64,000 nucleotides of DNA from Gorsachius magnificus (GCA_034008185.1 CM067085.1:80278275-80342274); one strand, 5' to 3'. Positions 1 to 13,900 are shown, counted from the stretch's first letter. The notes: generated by a model not told the origin, from the letters alone. A program made the numbers and translations.

Positions 1-1362
1 TTAATTTGTGCTAGTGGAGCAGGTTTGTGCCAGATCTGCACTCCAGGTGAAATGCAAGAACATCTACACGCAGTCAGACCAGAAGTGTATCAGCCTCTTC
101 ATAGGACAAGCCTAAGCTTATAAAAGTGTCGTAAGAACGTAAGTATAGAGGGATTCTTACTACCCCAGGATATCATCACAGCTGTTGGTAGTTCATTGTG
201 TAAGGATTTTCAGAGATTTTGCTTGTCGCTGTGTCTGTTTTAAATAGTTTTTTATGTTGTTGGTTTGTTTTCTCTGCATGTGCTGTCTCTTAAGCTGATG
301 TATACTTTTGCTACCCAGAACCTCTATGACAGTATGTTCCCCATTGAATAAGATTGTGTGAAAAACTGTTTTAGAGCTTCTGCTTAATAATTAAAAATTT
401 GTTGATGTTATGAAGTGGAAGATGTTGCCCTTTCTGTTAGGTAAGAATGGTAAATGAAGGGTGGTTAGTCTATGCCTTCCATAAGCAGTACATAAAGAAT
501 GATGAACTGCCGTCTTAGTTGTTTCTTGTAAGCTGCTGGTGATGGGTATTGGCCACCCACCAACTGAAAATACCCGGATTGAAGTCTGACAGAAGGATAA
601 AGTAACGCAGTGGTTGTGGTATTACTTCTGAAATGTCTGGGAAACAGAGCTGTATCACAAGGAGAAAACCAAATGGATATATTCCATATAACTGAATTAT
701 TCCGACACAATAGTCTGTGTGGATGCTCAGGCGTACACTTTAATTAGCTGTGAATGACAATCTGCTGTGTGGTTACCGAGTTGCTGAGTCAGTATGTATT
801 TAAGTCCCGAGTGGTGTTTTGTAGACTCTCTATCTTTACATAAACATGGGCCAGAACAGCATATGCGAGTTGAGTAATGTTTTGTGTTTGTTTCTCTGTA
901 GTCTGTAATAGATTTGCTAAATGTTGGACTGAACTAAAAATCCCGGTTAGAAGTGTCACGTCAGTGCCTAGCCCGCCAACAGTATTTACACTAATGGTTT
1001 CTTCTTGAAGAATTCAGTGTCCTTAAGTCCTTCGCAATTTGTCAAAATTTTACCAAAAATATTTTTTATTATGATTGCTTAAAACAATGTTTTGAACAAG
1101 GAAACATGAAGCAAATCGGGGATTAAAATAAATGAACGAGAGTATCGGTAGTCTGCTTGGTACCCTGCGTGGTACTGCAAATTCCTACCAGTGCTGTCTG
1201 CTCTGAGCTATTACTGTAAAAACCACTTGTCTGGGTTCAGGCTGGACAGCATGTGTAATGTCTGTGACAGTTTGAGCCCTTGGAGATGGAATTGGTTGAA
1301 CAGAGTAGTCTGTTCAGATAAATGCAGGGGATTCATTCACATGGAAATCATTCCTGGCACAG

Positions 1363-1462
1363 CTGAGAGCACGTATGAGTGAAAGAGGAAACAAAAAGGA
1401 GCCACAGAGCGCTGCGCTCCCAGCACCAGTAAATCCGCAGAGCTTCATTGTGCACGGAACGT
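1363..1462 (+). CDS. Candidate short coding exon, unidentified
   Basis: An acceptor-like GGCACAG ends at 1362 and a strong donor ACGT|GTAAGT lies at 1462/1463. Between them one frame is open, with an ATG at 1375 and the start MSERGNKKEPQS, a polar and Pro/Ala-rich stretch that continues to VHGT. Several CpGs (GCGCTGCGC, CCGCAG, CACGGAACGT) stand out from the CpG-poor surroundings, as in constrained exons. No family is recognised. It ends in phase 1. Direct joining to the acceptor at 10855 would create TAG, so it does not connect simply to the SAM exon A. It could be a first coding exon of an unidentified transcript, or chance. Confidence 0.25.
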
Positions 1463-4400
1463 GTAAGTTACTTTACATCACATCGGTCTCGCCCAAAGTT
1501 TTAAGAGGTAGTAGACATAATCCTACAGTAAAAAGATTACTTTAAATTCATTTGAAACTTGATTCTCATTTATATGTATAAATAAACCATGTTATGCCAT
1601 TACAGCAGCAAAATTTGACGTGATGTTCATCTTCCTTAAAAGCCCATATGCGTTTTTCTATAGTACTGAAAAGTTGGATGAGTCTAGTTTAAATCCGTAA
1701 AGAGGGTAGAAAAAATGCAGAGCTAGCCGGTACCAGTAAAAGCCTGGTATTTATACCTAGGAAATCTGTATTTTTCTGAATTTTGCTGTCAGATGTGCTT
1801 CCACTAGGAGGAGTTGTCATCATACACTTACACTGTAAGAGTATCAGACTTGTGCTTTAATTATTGAGTTCGCGTAATGGAAAATGCAATTACTTATAGT
1901 TACAATGTGAAATATCTATAAAGTTCATCTATATCTGACTGGCTTGTACTTACTGCTAATTGGTATAAATATGCAAAGAAGCTTGCAGCTTGTGATACCT
2001 TACAAGCAAACTTTCGTTGGTCATTTGCATTTAGGGCCAAAATTGAGTGTGCTTCCTAGAGATTACAATTTATTTTTATTGAAGCTAAGGGAATACTTGA
2101 AATGAAATGCCAGGATGTCTAGAAAGCCCAAGAAAGAGGCAAGAGGGGGGAAAAAGTTAAATCTCATATGAGCACAGTCTAAGTGGGTTTTTGTTTGGTT
2201 GTTTTTTGTTTTACATTTAATTTAAAATACTGATTTTGACTTAAAACCACAGTGGTTTAGAAGTTCTAGTGGGATATGCTTTCATTTGTATGTTAAATTC
2301 AATGTAATACAGTTACTGCTTGGGTTTAAGTGCTTCCTTTGATCTGTTTGCCACTCAAGTGTGGCAAGGCAGAGGTGCACTTGGTGGTACGCAGTTTTGC
2401 TTTGTCTCTCATACTGTTTTCCAGTACTCATTTCTTGTCATCAAATCATGAAATATGATTCTAGTAAAATGTATGTTTTGGTAGTTTTTCAGCAATACAG
2501 CTTCTGCATGGACCCCCTTGGGATGAAGAGACAGAGACCTTAACCAAGTCTGTCCTTTCATTAAGAGAAGGGGACTGCTTAAGATGTGTGTATCAACTCA
2601 GTATGTTTAAAAGACTTTCAGATTGTTCCAGAGCAAAAGAAAACAAATATTTAAACCTCTTGGGTATCACAGAACTGAAGTTTTCCGTGCAGCTTTGCTA
2701 TTTGTCTTGTCTGAGGGCCTTGATTTTTGTACTGAATCAAACAGCTACAGTGACTTACAGTGCTGCCACTCCCCAGCTGTCTTCCCCATCTCTTTGCAGT
2801 AGTTGTTTTCACAACACAGTTGGCAGAAATAAGAAAGTCCGTGCCCCATTTGCTTTATTTAACAGTCAAAGATAGATTAAAAGGTTGTATGTTTATATGC
2901 AGACTGTGATCTGGATGGCAGAGGAGTCCATAACCTGCAGCAGAATTTGAGGGGAGATATAATGTCTCAGATTTGCGCTTTTGCTGTTTGACCACTTCCT
3001 CATCATTGCTTTTCTGTGGCTGTACAGGGAAGGACAAGTGTACTTGAAATAACGACCCCGTCCTCTGGGTCATTTTCTCTACCAGAGCAAGTCGCTGATC
3101 CCCTTCACTGCATGGCCAAAAAAATGCTAGTGCTGGCACGCCAAAGACATCGGTGCAAGGGAGAAACAAGCACCTTGAGCTGGGGGCCTGTAATAGGTGG
3201 TAGCTACATAAACTGGCTTCAGCAGTGCTGCCACCAGACATGTAACCATACCTGTAGTCTAATGGTTGTAGTCAAGTGAATCTGACAGAGAAGAGCAAAG
3301 CCATGTTTAGACAGACTGTTGGAAGATGAATAAATTTCTTCTGTATTCATTTTTACAGCTTTTATTCACGTCTCTTGAAAGCACAATAGCTAAATGTTTG
3401 ATAGAACTGTAAGAAAATTGGGTTTTTTACAGTATATTAAGTGCATATTTGGTATAGACAAGATATTTCCACGTTTGTGGACAACAAATCCCCGTATTTT
3501 GTGTGGACGGTACAAGTAAATATGAGTTCATGTGAGCTTACGAGTTTTTGCTATATTCCAGAGTCTCAGCTGAATTAATTTTAATGAGGTATGGGTAGAA
3601 GTAAAAAAGGAAAAATAAGATTAAACACAAATAAAAAATGTATATTAGTTAGCCAAAGACCTTAGGCATTTTTTTGTTTGGTTTGATCCAAAACAAGTTT
3701 TATTATTCAAGTTGTTTGATTTATCTGCCAAAGCAAAAAAACCCTGTTATTTGTTCTTCAGTAAGAAGGTGGCAAAATTGAAAATGCAAATATATTTCTA
3801 AATTTATTGATGCTGTGATATACAACCTAACAGTAGTTTAATGCCGTTTATGTCAGCCATTACTCTATACTGCCAGCAGCATGGTATGCACTGTGCAAAT
3901 GCATAGTGCCTTTGGAGTGGTCTAATTTATTTGCTTGGGCAGATATTCTTTAGGATGATGGTTGCTTTGACTCTACCAGCTTACCCCAAATTACTTAAAA
4001 CCCCAGTATTTGTTTGCATTCACATGCGTACAAATGCATTTATTTTAAATAGCTGATGTGACTCATTGCACAGGAATGTCAGTCTTTGAATCTATTTAAA
4101 TTGGATATCTGAAAGAGAAATTCTCAATGCTTTCTTCTGTGTTTCAGTAAAAACCACCACCAATCAAAATAATACACTGGAAGAACTATAAATGTAATAA
4201 TGATGATGAAAATTCAGCTGTAAGATACTATTCAAGAAAAACTTAGATTTTTTAGTAAGGCTAACTAGCTCTATCATCTAACACTTGCACTGAAGGTTCA
4301 TGTTCAGTAATTTGTCCTTTTAGTTTTCTTCTTTTCAGTTAATCCCTCCCAGCACAGTATGAGATTATTAAAATGAAGAAAGTACATTAGATACGTGGTT

Positions 4401-7400
4401 TGACAGATACTTTGGAAATTGCTAATTACTATTGCCTGTGCTCTTTTGATAATTGCCTTCTTTTTATAGATACTTGAATTGTGAAAATTGCATTTTTATG
4501 TCCTTTCTGTAGTATGAACAACACTAGAAAGGAGTCAACGAAGTAGCTTCCTTATGTTCTTCTTGTGGTCAAGCTTACCAGGTACCTGCTCATGCTCTCC
4601 CCCCCATATGTACACTCTCAGACTTTTTCTGAGATCCATTCAGTTGCCCGTTCCACTTCCTTCACATGCTGCCTGGAAATAGCTTGACCTCAAATTTTCT
4701 CCTTTTCCAGTACTCTGGTAGCACCTTGGCTCTTTTGCAGAGTTAAAACAGAAGTATGCTTACATGACACTGAACATAGTTGTATGTCGACAGCTGATTC
4801 ATGAAATGCAGAAGGCGTTAATAGGTTAGGTTCAGACTGTATGGATGTAATTGGTTTCCAAGAGAATTAAGTATGTATTTCATTTACTAGGCCACAGATT
4901 TTTCTGAACTTAAATTGCATGTCTTTATGTTGTCTTAAGAAAAATAATTGGTTCATCTACATTTTTTTTCATTATTTTCCTCTTCTTGTGTGTTTCCTAC
5001 ATGTTATAACAGGGATTTATCAGAGGTTCCACTTTTTTTTTTTTTTCCATAAAAACACCTTTTTTTTTAATTTTCTTATGCTTTCTCCAGCCTTGATGCC
5101 CTCTGCATTTGGTTTGTACATCAGTTATGTACCTATTTATGACATTTTCTTATGTAGCTAATTCTTCCCTTATAAGATGTTTTTTGATGGAAGTCTAGAG
5201 ATGGAATCTGATTGTAGCAATTATTACATGATGAGTAGTTGTCGCCTATTATTTCTTTTCATGCAGAGTTAACCAAAACTTCAAATTTTTGCATATTGTT
5301 CCTATCTGAAGAAAAAACAACAGTGGTAGCTTATCTTTCATGTCAACCAGTTTGTATGTAATGTACCAAGCTCTGTTTCTGTAAATACGAGAAGATCGAC
5401 GCAGTTGGGGAAACAGGGCTTTTAGTCACAGTTTCCCACTCCTTTCGGCCGCAGTCCTTGGCCCAAGAAATGTTTTCTCTGGACTGTCTAGTGCACAGTG
5501 CCAGTATTTGTTTGATCAGCATCTGACACTGGTTCTGCTGATGGAATTGCTTTTCAGGAATTTCTGCTGCTTCTCTCTCTTGCCCTGTCTTGCAGATGCC
5601 CTTCCCTCTTCCTTAGCAGGAAAGATGGAGATGGCTTTATAATACACTGGTTTTGATCGGTGCGTTACCAACCTATAGCTTTATTAGCTTAGGAGAACCA
5701 TGCTCAGTTCTTAGCTAGAAAATTGCTGGGTTTCATTTAAGGCAGTAGGCTAGAACAAGTCTCTCAAATTACGGTAGTTTACCATTACTGTATTAACAAA
5801 TCCTGGAGAGGAAGGTTACTTTTCTCACTAAGATGTTACCACTGACATAGAGATGAAACAAGCTTTGGGTCATTGACTGGTATCTTCTGGTTTTCCCACT
5901 CTGCGTTTAGTATTCCTTTTATGGAACAGTCAGCTTCTAAGTTTTTTCCAAAATACACAGATTTACTGTCTTAAACTGTACCAGTGTCAAGATGGTTTGC
6001 ACTTGACAAATTGTTTAAAGAAGAGAGAGGAGCTGCAAAAGAAAAGGTAGTTCTTTTGTATTAAGGTGGTAAAACCTCTGAGCTTCCAGCTTTTCTAGTT
6101 TTTCATTCTACTGCATTCAGAAACTGGCACTCCAATGGCAAAAACTTTCTGCCATTCCAACATGCATTACAACAGAACATTCAAGAAATACCTGTCTGAA
6201 TTGCTTAGTTAAGCATGAATAGTTAAGACGTGATCAGCAGAGAGAGCAGACTTTGGTCAGTGTTACTACCTGGTGCTGCAATACAGGACCTGAGGGGTAC
6301 AGAATGTTGCATGGGAAGGTCAGATTTATTGATTTATAAATTTAGAGAGTTTGTTGTTTTCGCTGATGCCAGAGGAAAATAAAGGTGCGTCTGAAGGTGA
6401 AAGTACATCTGAAAACAAAACTGTGATGGATGCTTGATTCAAGGGAGGTAGTTAGGAAGGCATGCCAAGTTCAAGTGATTGAAATCCCTAAGAAAACTCT
6501 CACTCATGCAAGTGTCCAATAAATCTATTTTTCCTAATAAATGATTGTGTCGCAGCAGGAGGCTAGTCTTAATTTGGAAGAACAATACAAGTCAATTTTT
6601 GCTGAAGTAGAAAAGGCACAATAAGAGAAATTACTTTCCAGATGAGATGAAATTGCTGGCTCAGCTGAGTAACTTTGCTGGGAACAGGATTATACCACGA
6701 TACATGGCTTGCTCCTTGTCGTATTACAGCCTGAATCCCCGAGGGAGGCTGAAAAAGGAGCATGACTTGTCCCTGGAGTACTTGCTATATCCACACAGTG
6801 ATTTTCAGTTGCTTGGCCTTGGTGTCTTTGTAATACGCACATACCCACTTTTCAAAAATTACAGTGAAGATAATTCCATGAAACCATAGCTGAATTAGGA
6901 ATCTGGTATTACATACAACTTACCTTGTGTCTGGAGTATAACAAGCCAACAGCAGCAGCATCATCTTTTGATAGCTCCTGGGATATTGTGATAAAGGAAA
7001 GAAGAAAACTAATGAATTATCAGTATAGTAAAGCATTGCAGCATGAACAGTTGAATCTGAAAGCTACATATAAAACGCCTTTCTCTGTGCTTTTGCTTCA
7101 AATGTTCCCCAATGTATGACTGCAACTATAAGCATGCTTTTAAGATGATACAGAAAGGCCCTCTGAAAGTAAAAGCTAAGTTCAGTTCGGTAGATCAGAG
7201 TGCCATCGTAGGAACCTCCCGTTATTACCCATTCAATGACTTTTTTTTGGCAACGAATTAATTTCATAAAAGCCTCTAAACGGCTGGTGTTCAGAAACAG
7301 AACTGTACAAACCTAGGTTGGATTTGAATTGTTTATTTTAATGTAAAAAAACCTTGAAATTGTATAAATTATGTGGGTAATACTGCAAGACCTTCCACAA

Positions 7401-8109
7401 AAGGATTTCAAAACACCATAACTTCATTCTTGAGCTTGTTAGGTAATAACAGAAGAAAAAGCCTCATTGAATAAATAGAAACAAGTCATGGAACAGCCAT
7501 GGTTTTATCCCATAAAAATCTGGTGACCTGACTAAACTTATGATAATCTCTTTATTGCAGGAAACGTAACATGTACAGGAAGTGACAGTGTTTAGAGTGG
7601 GTAAACAGAACATAGATCTGGTATTGCCCTCCAATCCATGCTGTCATCTTATACTTTTGTTTCCTTCCCTCCTCTGGAAAGGAAGAATATTAATTGTGGG
7701 GAAAAAATATATGCCCAACATGTGCCACACACCTTGCTGGTGTGTTTATAATTGCATTTTGGATGCTAAAAATGTTGGCCTTACCTGCCCTAAGCAAGAG
7801 TTAATCCTATTTTCAGAAATAAAAATAAATAGTGTAGGAGTAGAAGAATAATAGGAAACTCCCTCTGCCTAAAACCAGTTCTCATAATAATATATTTAGT
7901 CTTTTACAATTTATTTTGTAATTCCATTTTACTCTTAACCTTGAGCAGGCTCTGAATAGCTCTCGTGTCCTGACCACTAGGTTCTACCCTGCATCCAATT
8001 AACAGTGTAATTTTGGTTATTTGCTAAATCTCTGTTACCTTTCTTCACCAAACTAAATTAGCAGAAGGATCAGAAATTGCTTATCTTGTGGGAGAAATGA
8101 GATTTCTGT

Positions 8110-8143
8110 CCCCACCCCCCCCCCCCCCCCCCCCCCCCGCCGC
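8110..8143. repeat. Poly(C) tract, C24
   Basis: CCCCA followed by 24 uninterrupted C (8115-8138) and GCCGCC. The other strand is G24, which can form G-quadruplex structure; the C strand can form an i-motif. Length is likely to vary and to be misread. Confidence 0.9.
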
Positions 8144-9583
8144 CTTCGGCCATAGGAACAAATTTTTCATAAAAACAGAAGGGAAACATCTACACAGGTG
8201 TCAACAAAGACTTAATAGCATATAAAAGTATGCCATCAAATAATCATGTTCAAATGTGTAAGTGCAGTACATTTGAAAACAACACATCGTGTATCTCTTG
8301 GTATCTTGTCATATAAGTTAATGTCATTTTCTGCTTGCACTTGAATTTTCTTTGGTACAGGGGTTTGGAGGCGGGGGGGGTGTTGGTTGGAGTTGGTGGG
8401 GTTTTTGTGGTGGGTTTTTTTATTTATTTGGTATAAATGAATAATAGAGCAAATGCAGCTGGCTGAGTAAGATTAGATAGCCACTGTTTATCACTATATT
8501 GTTTAAAGAGAATGTTGCACTGTGGAAATTCTGGGATTCCTTTCATGCTTGGTGCAGAATTTCTCTCCCTTCTGGAATGATAAGTGTAATGACTCTCCAC
8601 CAATTCTTGTTTGTTTTTTAATTGTTGTGTACCAGCATGGAAGCTAAATATTCAAAATGAAAGATGAAATTTGTAGTCTTAACAATTATATTCCTACTGA
8701 AGTTGTTCAACAGTTTTGAAAACAAGTTCCTTTATGACAACAAAATTAAAGTCTGTGACTGAATTGGAAGTGTACGAACCACAAAAGAGCTATTTGTCCA
8801 CGGTTTTACTAATGTCCTAACCAACTGGCTGTGTTTTCCTTTTATCTCCCTGAAAATCTTACACGTTCCATGCTGACCATCTTGCAATCTGAAAGTACCT
8901 GTTTAAAGCAAGCTGATAAAGGAAAGATTTCAGTGGCCAAGCTTGTCCTCGCCTCACATAAGAATGTTCTCTGTGGCTTTAACATTCCTAGAAGAAATTC
9001 TTTTGTGGTGCGTCCATTAAATGTTGACATTTTTCTGATCGATGTTACTCCACAAGATGCTCTTATTTACTGTAATACCACCGTTCTTTAGATGTATACT
9101 TGCCATCCATAGCCTCCAATATTTTCATGATATTAAAAAGCTGTAATAAAGCAAATAATACAGCAGAGTATTCCAGTGGAGGATAGAGGGATTTCACAAC
9201 ATGATTTGAAAATTAGCAGGTTTGTTCTTAAATAGATCATGAAGTGACGAATTCTGGGATTACAGCTTCTGCAGTGTAATGGCATATGCGTTTCTGAACT
9301 GTGACCGTGTTGACTTGACTTGTTTCCAACGTTGCCCGCTGAGGCAAAATTCATAGTGGCTTCCAAAACCAGGTCTGGTCCAAAACATTGTGTGTCTTAC
9401 TAATGGTACTTGTTCTAATTTAAATGCTTTCAAAATATTTTTAGTAAATGTATTGTACTTTAACACAGGTAATACTGCTACTGTGGCCTACCTTTCTGCA
9501 GGACAGACTTTTGGGTTTGCAATTTGTATTAACAACAACAACAAAAAAAACCAAAAACAAAGCTTCAACACTTTTATAGTGTT

Positions 9584-9631
9584 CCAAGAATTATAGAAAT
9601 GCTGAATCCAAGAATTATAGAAATGCTGAAC
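9584..9631. repeat. 24-bp tandem duplication
   Basis: Two adjacent copies of a 24-base unit beginning CCAAGAATTATAGAAATGCT, differing only in the last base. A recent, exact local duplication. Confidence 0.92.
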
Positions 9632-10888
9632 AGCTTTCTCTATCTGTCAGAAAGCAACACTGGCTCTTTGCTGACCATAAAATGCTGCCTTTGGGCAGCT
9701 TTTTGTCACATGTTCAGAGTAGACAGATGTGTTGAAACAAGTGGTTTGTGGCTGGAAAGTCGTAATTCCAGTTGGTTTATACAGATCTAATCAGCAAGTA
9801 CTTTTCCTGAAGTATAGATGAGAGGAAAATCTTCAAATAAAAAAAAAGTAGCAAAAAAAAAAATGATTAAAGATGCTGCGTGTCTGAACATTAGCATTTC
9901 CTGCTTCTTGCATCAGCACTCTGATATGAAGTGTTCAGGTCACAAGTTACAGATCTAGAATGGGGCATCCTTTATTTAGGATATGCTCAAACTTGCAAAT
10001 AGAAATCTCTTCACAAACTCAGCAATTCTTTGGAAGCTTAAGCATTTGTTTATGTCTATCTTGTATAACTGCTTACACAGAGCAGTGATGTTGGGAGAAT
10101 ATTTTACGTGTCTGCCTTTTGTCTTCCTTTGGCTATCGTGCCCATCTTAATGTCTGTCTTTTATTTCATTTTAGCAACTGGAAAAAAAAGTAACAAAAAG
10201 TGGTTTTGTTTACAGATAACTCAAATTTAGATGACATCATTATGGAGACCAAACTGTAACAATCTTTCAGTTTTTTTTGTTGTAGAAATACTCCATAACA
10301 AGTTGACTTTAGCTATGTTCACATCTTGGACAAACACCCACTGCAGAATCATTTTCATTTTGACTGTCTTACAGAATACGCAGTTTCATTCACTTCCTTC
10401 ATATTACTACAGATAACACTGCTCCTTTTGCTATTCCTCTTCATTTTGTCCATTTTGTCATATGTGTTACACATGTAAGAAGAATGGCAATATCACTGAA
10501 TGAGCATATTGAAGAACGTTCTCTTTGAATACAAAGTCAGTATTTTTTAATTGATACTATGCTATTGAGTGATTCTGTTGATTCATCTTCTAAAAGATTA
10601 ATTCAGCCGTGAGAGCTAAACAAAATATCGTCTTCAACATTCCCTGTTTCTATGAGGATTACAGTGAAACAAATGAATTAAATGTAATAATCATAATGCA
10701 TAGATAACTACCTATTACCAAGCGACCAAGAAAGCATTAATCTCTTTGGCCACAATGGTAGAACTTCCATGCTATTAAGTGCTTTCTGAGTTGTTCAGTC
10801 AGTTGACATTCTTAAGCAATAGTATTTGTAATTCGGTGGTGTTTTTGTTTTTCAGAGTCAAAGGCATTGCTAGGTGAGGGAATGGATA

Positions 10889-10975
10889 ATGAAGTGTCTA
10901 CTCATTTTTGACTGGCTGACCCAGCTTGGTCTTGCAGAATGTTGCACACTCTTTGAACAGTATGATGGCATAGAG
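10889..10975 (+). CDS. SAM-domain exon A (N-terminal half of a sterile alpha motif)
   Basis: The exon follows a very good acceptor (T-rich tract ending TTTTTCAG at 10855) and ends at ATAGAG|GTAAGA (10975/10976), in phase 0. Its last 22 residues read FDWLTQLGLAECCTLFEQYD then GIE, which fits helices 1-2 of a SAM domain (WL..LGL..C..LFE....I). SAM domains mediate homo- or hetero-oligomerisation or RNA binding. In this frame a TAG lies at 10871-10873, so the ATG at 10889 (A at -3) is the only start in the exon and gives 29 codons. A second reading exists: the frame starting TCAAAG at 10858 is open from the acceptor through an ATG at 10882 and meets the SAM frame across a run of five T at about 10905-10909. 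One fewer T would make the exon continuously coding, so a one-base insertion is possible. It pairs with the exon at 14281. The parent gene is not recognised. Confidence 0.6.
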
Positions 10976-13900
10976 GTAAGAATTGGCTTTTTCAATAAAA
11001 TTATTGAAAAAATGTCAAGCAAGATGATATAATGGAAGTGATTAAAGTTCTGTGATACGATGGAACAAAAACTCTAAAGGCTGATAGTTTGCTCTTGTGT
11101 TGGGAAAGGGGAAAATAAAACCAGTGTCTTTTGTAACTGTGTACTAAAACTCACAGAGAAATAGTCGCTAACTGGTGAGCTAGATAAAGTGAACATTTTA
11201 CTGTTTCTAATGCCATTTGTCCTGTATTAGTCTTGGCTGTCTCAGATTGTAACAAATGAGCATGTTCACCAGAGCAAGAACACATAGATAACTCTTGTTC
11301 TGCAAAAGAAATAAGTTTTTTTCTTAAAATTGAGAACTAGATAAAACATAAACTTACGTGCCAATTGTTACATGAAGTTGTTTATAGGTAAATGGATACT
11401 ACGTGGCTTAAGAATAATCTTCTCTATTGAGCAAATAACACATTACAGAAAGACCTTACATCAGTCATCTTGAAGATCCCCAGAAATTTATTTAGAAGCT
11501 CTTAGGTAGCCCTTTTCCACAGGTCTTACTTGATCAAAATTTTGTCTTATTGTCCATTCTATGTTTTCAGTCCTTACAATCCACCATACACTTGCATACT
11601 ATATCATCAATTGAATGCTGCTTTGACGTGTTTTAATTCTGTCTTGCTGTATTCCTAATTCAGAAAATAAATGTAAAAAAAATAACTGATTATTCTCATC
11701 AACTCAAAATATTCTTTACTCTCTTTTAAAACAATTTTTTTTATAAATTTTTTTTGTCACTAACCAAAGTGTCATGAAGTGGCACTAAAGTTGATTTAAA
11801 ACTGGCTTCTGTGTCACATCTGTGCTGCTTGTATACCGGAGTTCTTAGAGAGTGTCATGGTAATCTCATAATCCAAGCAAAAGAAAAATAAAAGTATCTT
11901 AAATACAAGTAGAATTTGTCACAATTAGGAAAAGGACAGCATTTTCTGCTTTCCCAGATGGACTCAGTCAGTAAGACTTAGAAGCACATTGGAAAATGTT
12001 ATGTGATTCACGCTACCCTTGTAACATAGTAATATAGAACCATGGGACAGCTGTTTTGACAGTCAACAAACAAAAACCTGCAGCAAAGGTAGTTTACAGC
12101 TTACTGAGCCCAAAAGCTGCTTATAAAAAGTTTTTGCTGAAGTGCAAAACTTAAAAATAGGCTTAGCACGTCATTCGGGATACAATGGACTTCTTTTTAA
12201 GTTCAAGGCCATGAATCAGAATTTCAGTTCTGCAGTATCTGTAGATTACAAGCATTATATCATTTCTTAGTTCCTCAGCCAAACTGAGTATTTTCTTGAA
12301 ACAAAACTTTGAGAAAATGCCTGAGTTACCCTGACTTCACATACTTACTAACCTGCTTAGTGCTAGGCATCCACTTAAGAACCATGTTGAACCAAGCTTC
12401 TAAGTTCTTGAAAGTCTAAGTAATTGCCTTTGATGTGTTCTACTTTTAAAAATAATTACTAATAACTGTTTACACTGGGGTTTTTATCTCTGCAGTAGAA
12501 GATATGATTCTATCCATTTTGCTGAGAAGGACAGTGATGCACGTTTCTTGAATTAAATTGTTCTTAGCTAAGTAGTAAATTCATGGCAGTAGAAGACAGA
12601 GTTCTTGGGTTTCAGTCAACTGCTCTAGCCAGTTCTTAAGCCAGGCCAGAAAGTGCTTATGATCTTGAATGAAGAAAGAAAACTTCAAGCCAGAAGACCG
12701 TTCTCCCTGACAAAATCTCCATGTATTAGCATTGCCTGCTGCAAAATGCAGCAAGTTCTTTAAAGCTACTAAAAAAAAAACCCCAAAATGTGTTTATAAA
12801 AGCTCCCAGTGTGTTATGCTGAGCATATGCTGTGCAGTACTGGAGTTAACACCAATCCTTTTTGTGTTCTTCCTTACAAGCTTTTTGCTAAAGTTTGGGG
12901 AGCAGGCATATTGCATGTGTACTACTTTGTGTGTGGTTTTTCCCGGAGGATGATTTTGGGGTTTGGGCGGGGGGTGTTGGGGTTTTTTTGAGAGAAGCAG
13001 AGGGAGCCTCAGTCACTGTCACCAAAGCTGAAAAATCCTGTCTACTGAAATGTGAATTCATCATCAGTACCAATTTTTGCATTTGGGTAAACCTAGAAAG
13101 GGATAAAGTAAGAGTAATAATTATTCAACTCCCTCTTTCTGTCGTTAGATATGTATGAGGTATCATTTGAGAACAGCTGTGCCTGAGTGTCATATTAAGT
13201 GAAGTTCCCTAACAGCTTTTGAAACAGTTATAGCTGGTGGCATTAAAAAATTGAGGCTTTCAGCATTTAGAGGACTACTCAGTCTAAATCAAAGAATGTC
13301 ATGCTTTTGCAGTGGTTTTAGTCTGAGAGATTTTAAAATAACAAATTCAAAAACAGTGGCTCACTTAGAGTAGAAGTCTCTGTCAATTGTCTTATTTACA
13401 CAGTGAAACAGTGCCCTTTTGTATTTTAGGGTCCTAGGCCTAACTTGTCAAATTTCCATTAGAAAAGGCCACTTTTAGTAATATGACTTGCCAGTAACAA
13501 AGTGGAGTACATCTTATGGATTTCTCTGTATCTGATTTACAGTGAAAATACAGAACAGTAAAAAGAAATACATTTGATCATAAATTTTCTGCTTTGGATG
13601 TGTTTTCTTTTTGCTCTGAAAGATCTCATCAGATGAAATTTTGTACATTTTATAAATCAACATAAAATTGAACTTTTGTACTGACTTATAAATAATGCCT
13701 TGAGTTATTCAGCAGCTTATTTTGAAAATAAAATAGTAATGATTTTGTGGAGCGAAAGGGGAATAAAAGAGGACAGTTCAGGTTTGATTACCCAAATGCA
13801 TTATCTGGAAATCCGTGTTCTTCAGAACAGTGTTACAACCAATGTTATCTATTAATTACATTGAATATCCTCTTATTATCCAAAACCTTCCTTTCCAATA

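Larger units (their letters stand above)
1..10855. other. Non-coding DNA upstream of the SAM exons
   Basis: AT-rich DNA with no recognised gene except the candidate exon at 1363-1462. Several acceptor-like and donor-like sites occur (for example TTAG|GTAAGA at 440/441 after a ten-codon frame from the ATG at 410), but none encloses a convincing frame. Repeats noted separately: a C24 tract at 8115-8138 and a 24-bp duplication at 9584-9631. Which gene, if any, this belongs to is unknown; by mammalian synteny DNTTIP2 is expected further upstream, but nothing of it is seen. Confidence 0.5.

Noticed and set aside
1..120. Two overlapping open frames at the left edge before GTAAGT at 139
   Set aside because: Both end in stops before the donor, so no exon can use them; neither resembles a known protein, including DNTTIP2 or GCLM as I recall them.
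410..440. Ten-codon hydrophobic start (MKWKMLPFLL) ending at TTAG|GTAAGA in phase 1
   Set aside because: The phase would fit the SAM exon acceptor at 10855 in one frame, but the stretch is too short to separate from chance.
6366..6437. Short frame starting MPEENKGASEGES with nearby GTGCGT and GTGAAA donors
   Set aside because: Only 23 codons, purine-rich low-complexity composition, no convincing exon boundaries.
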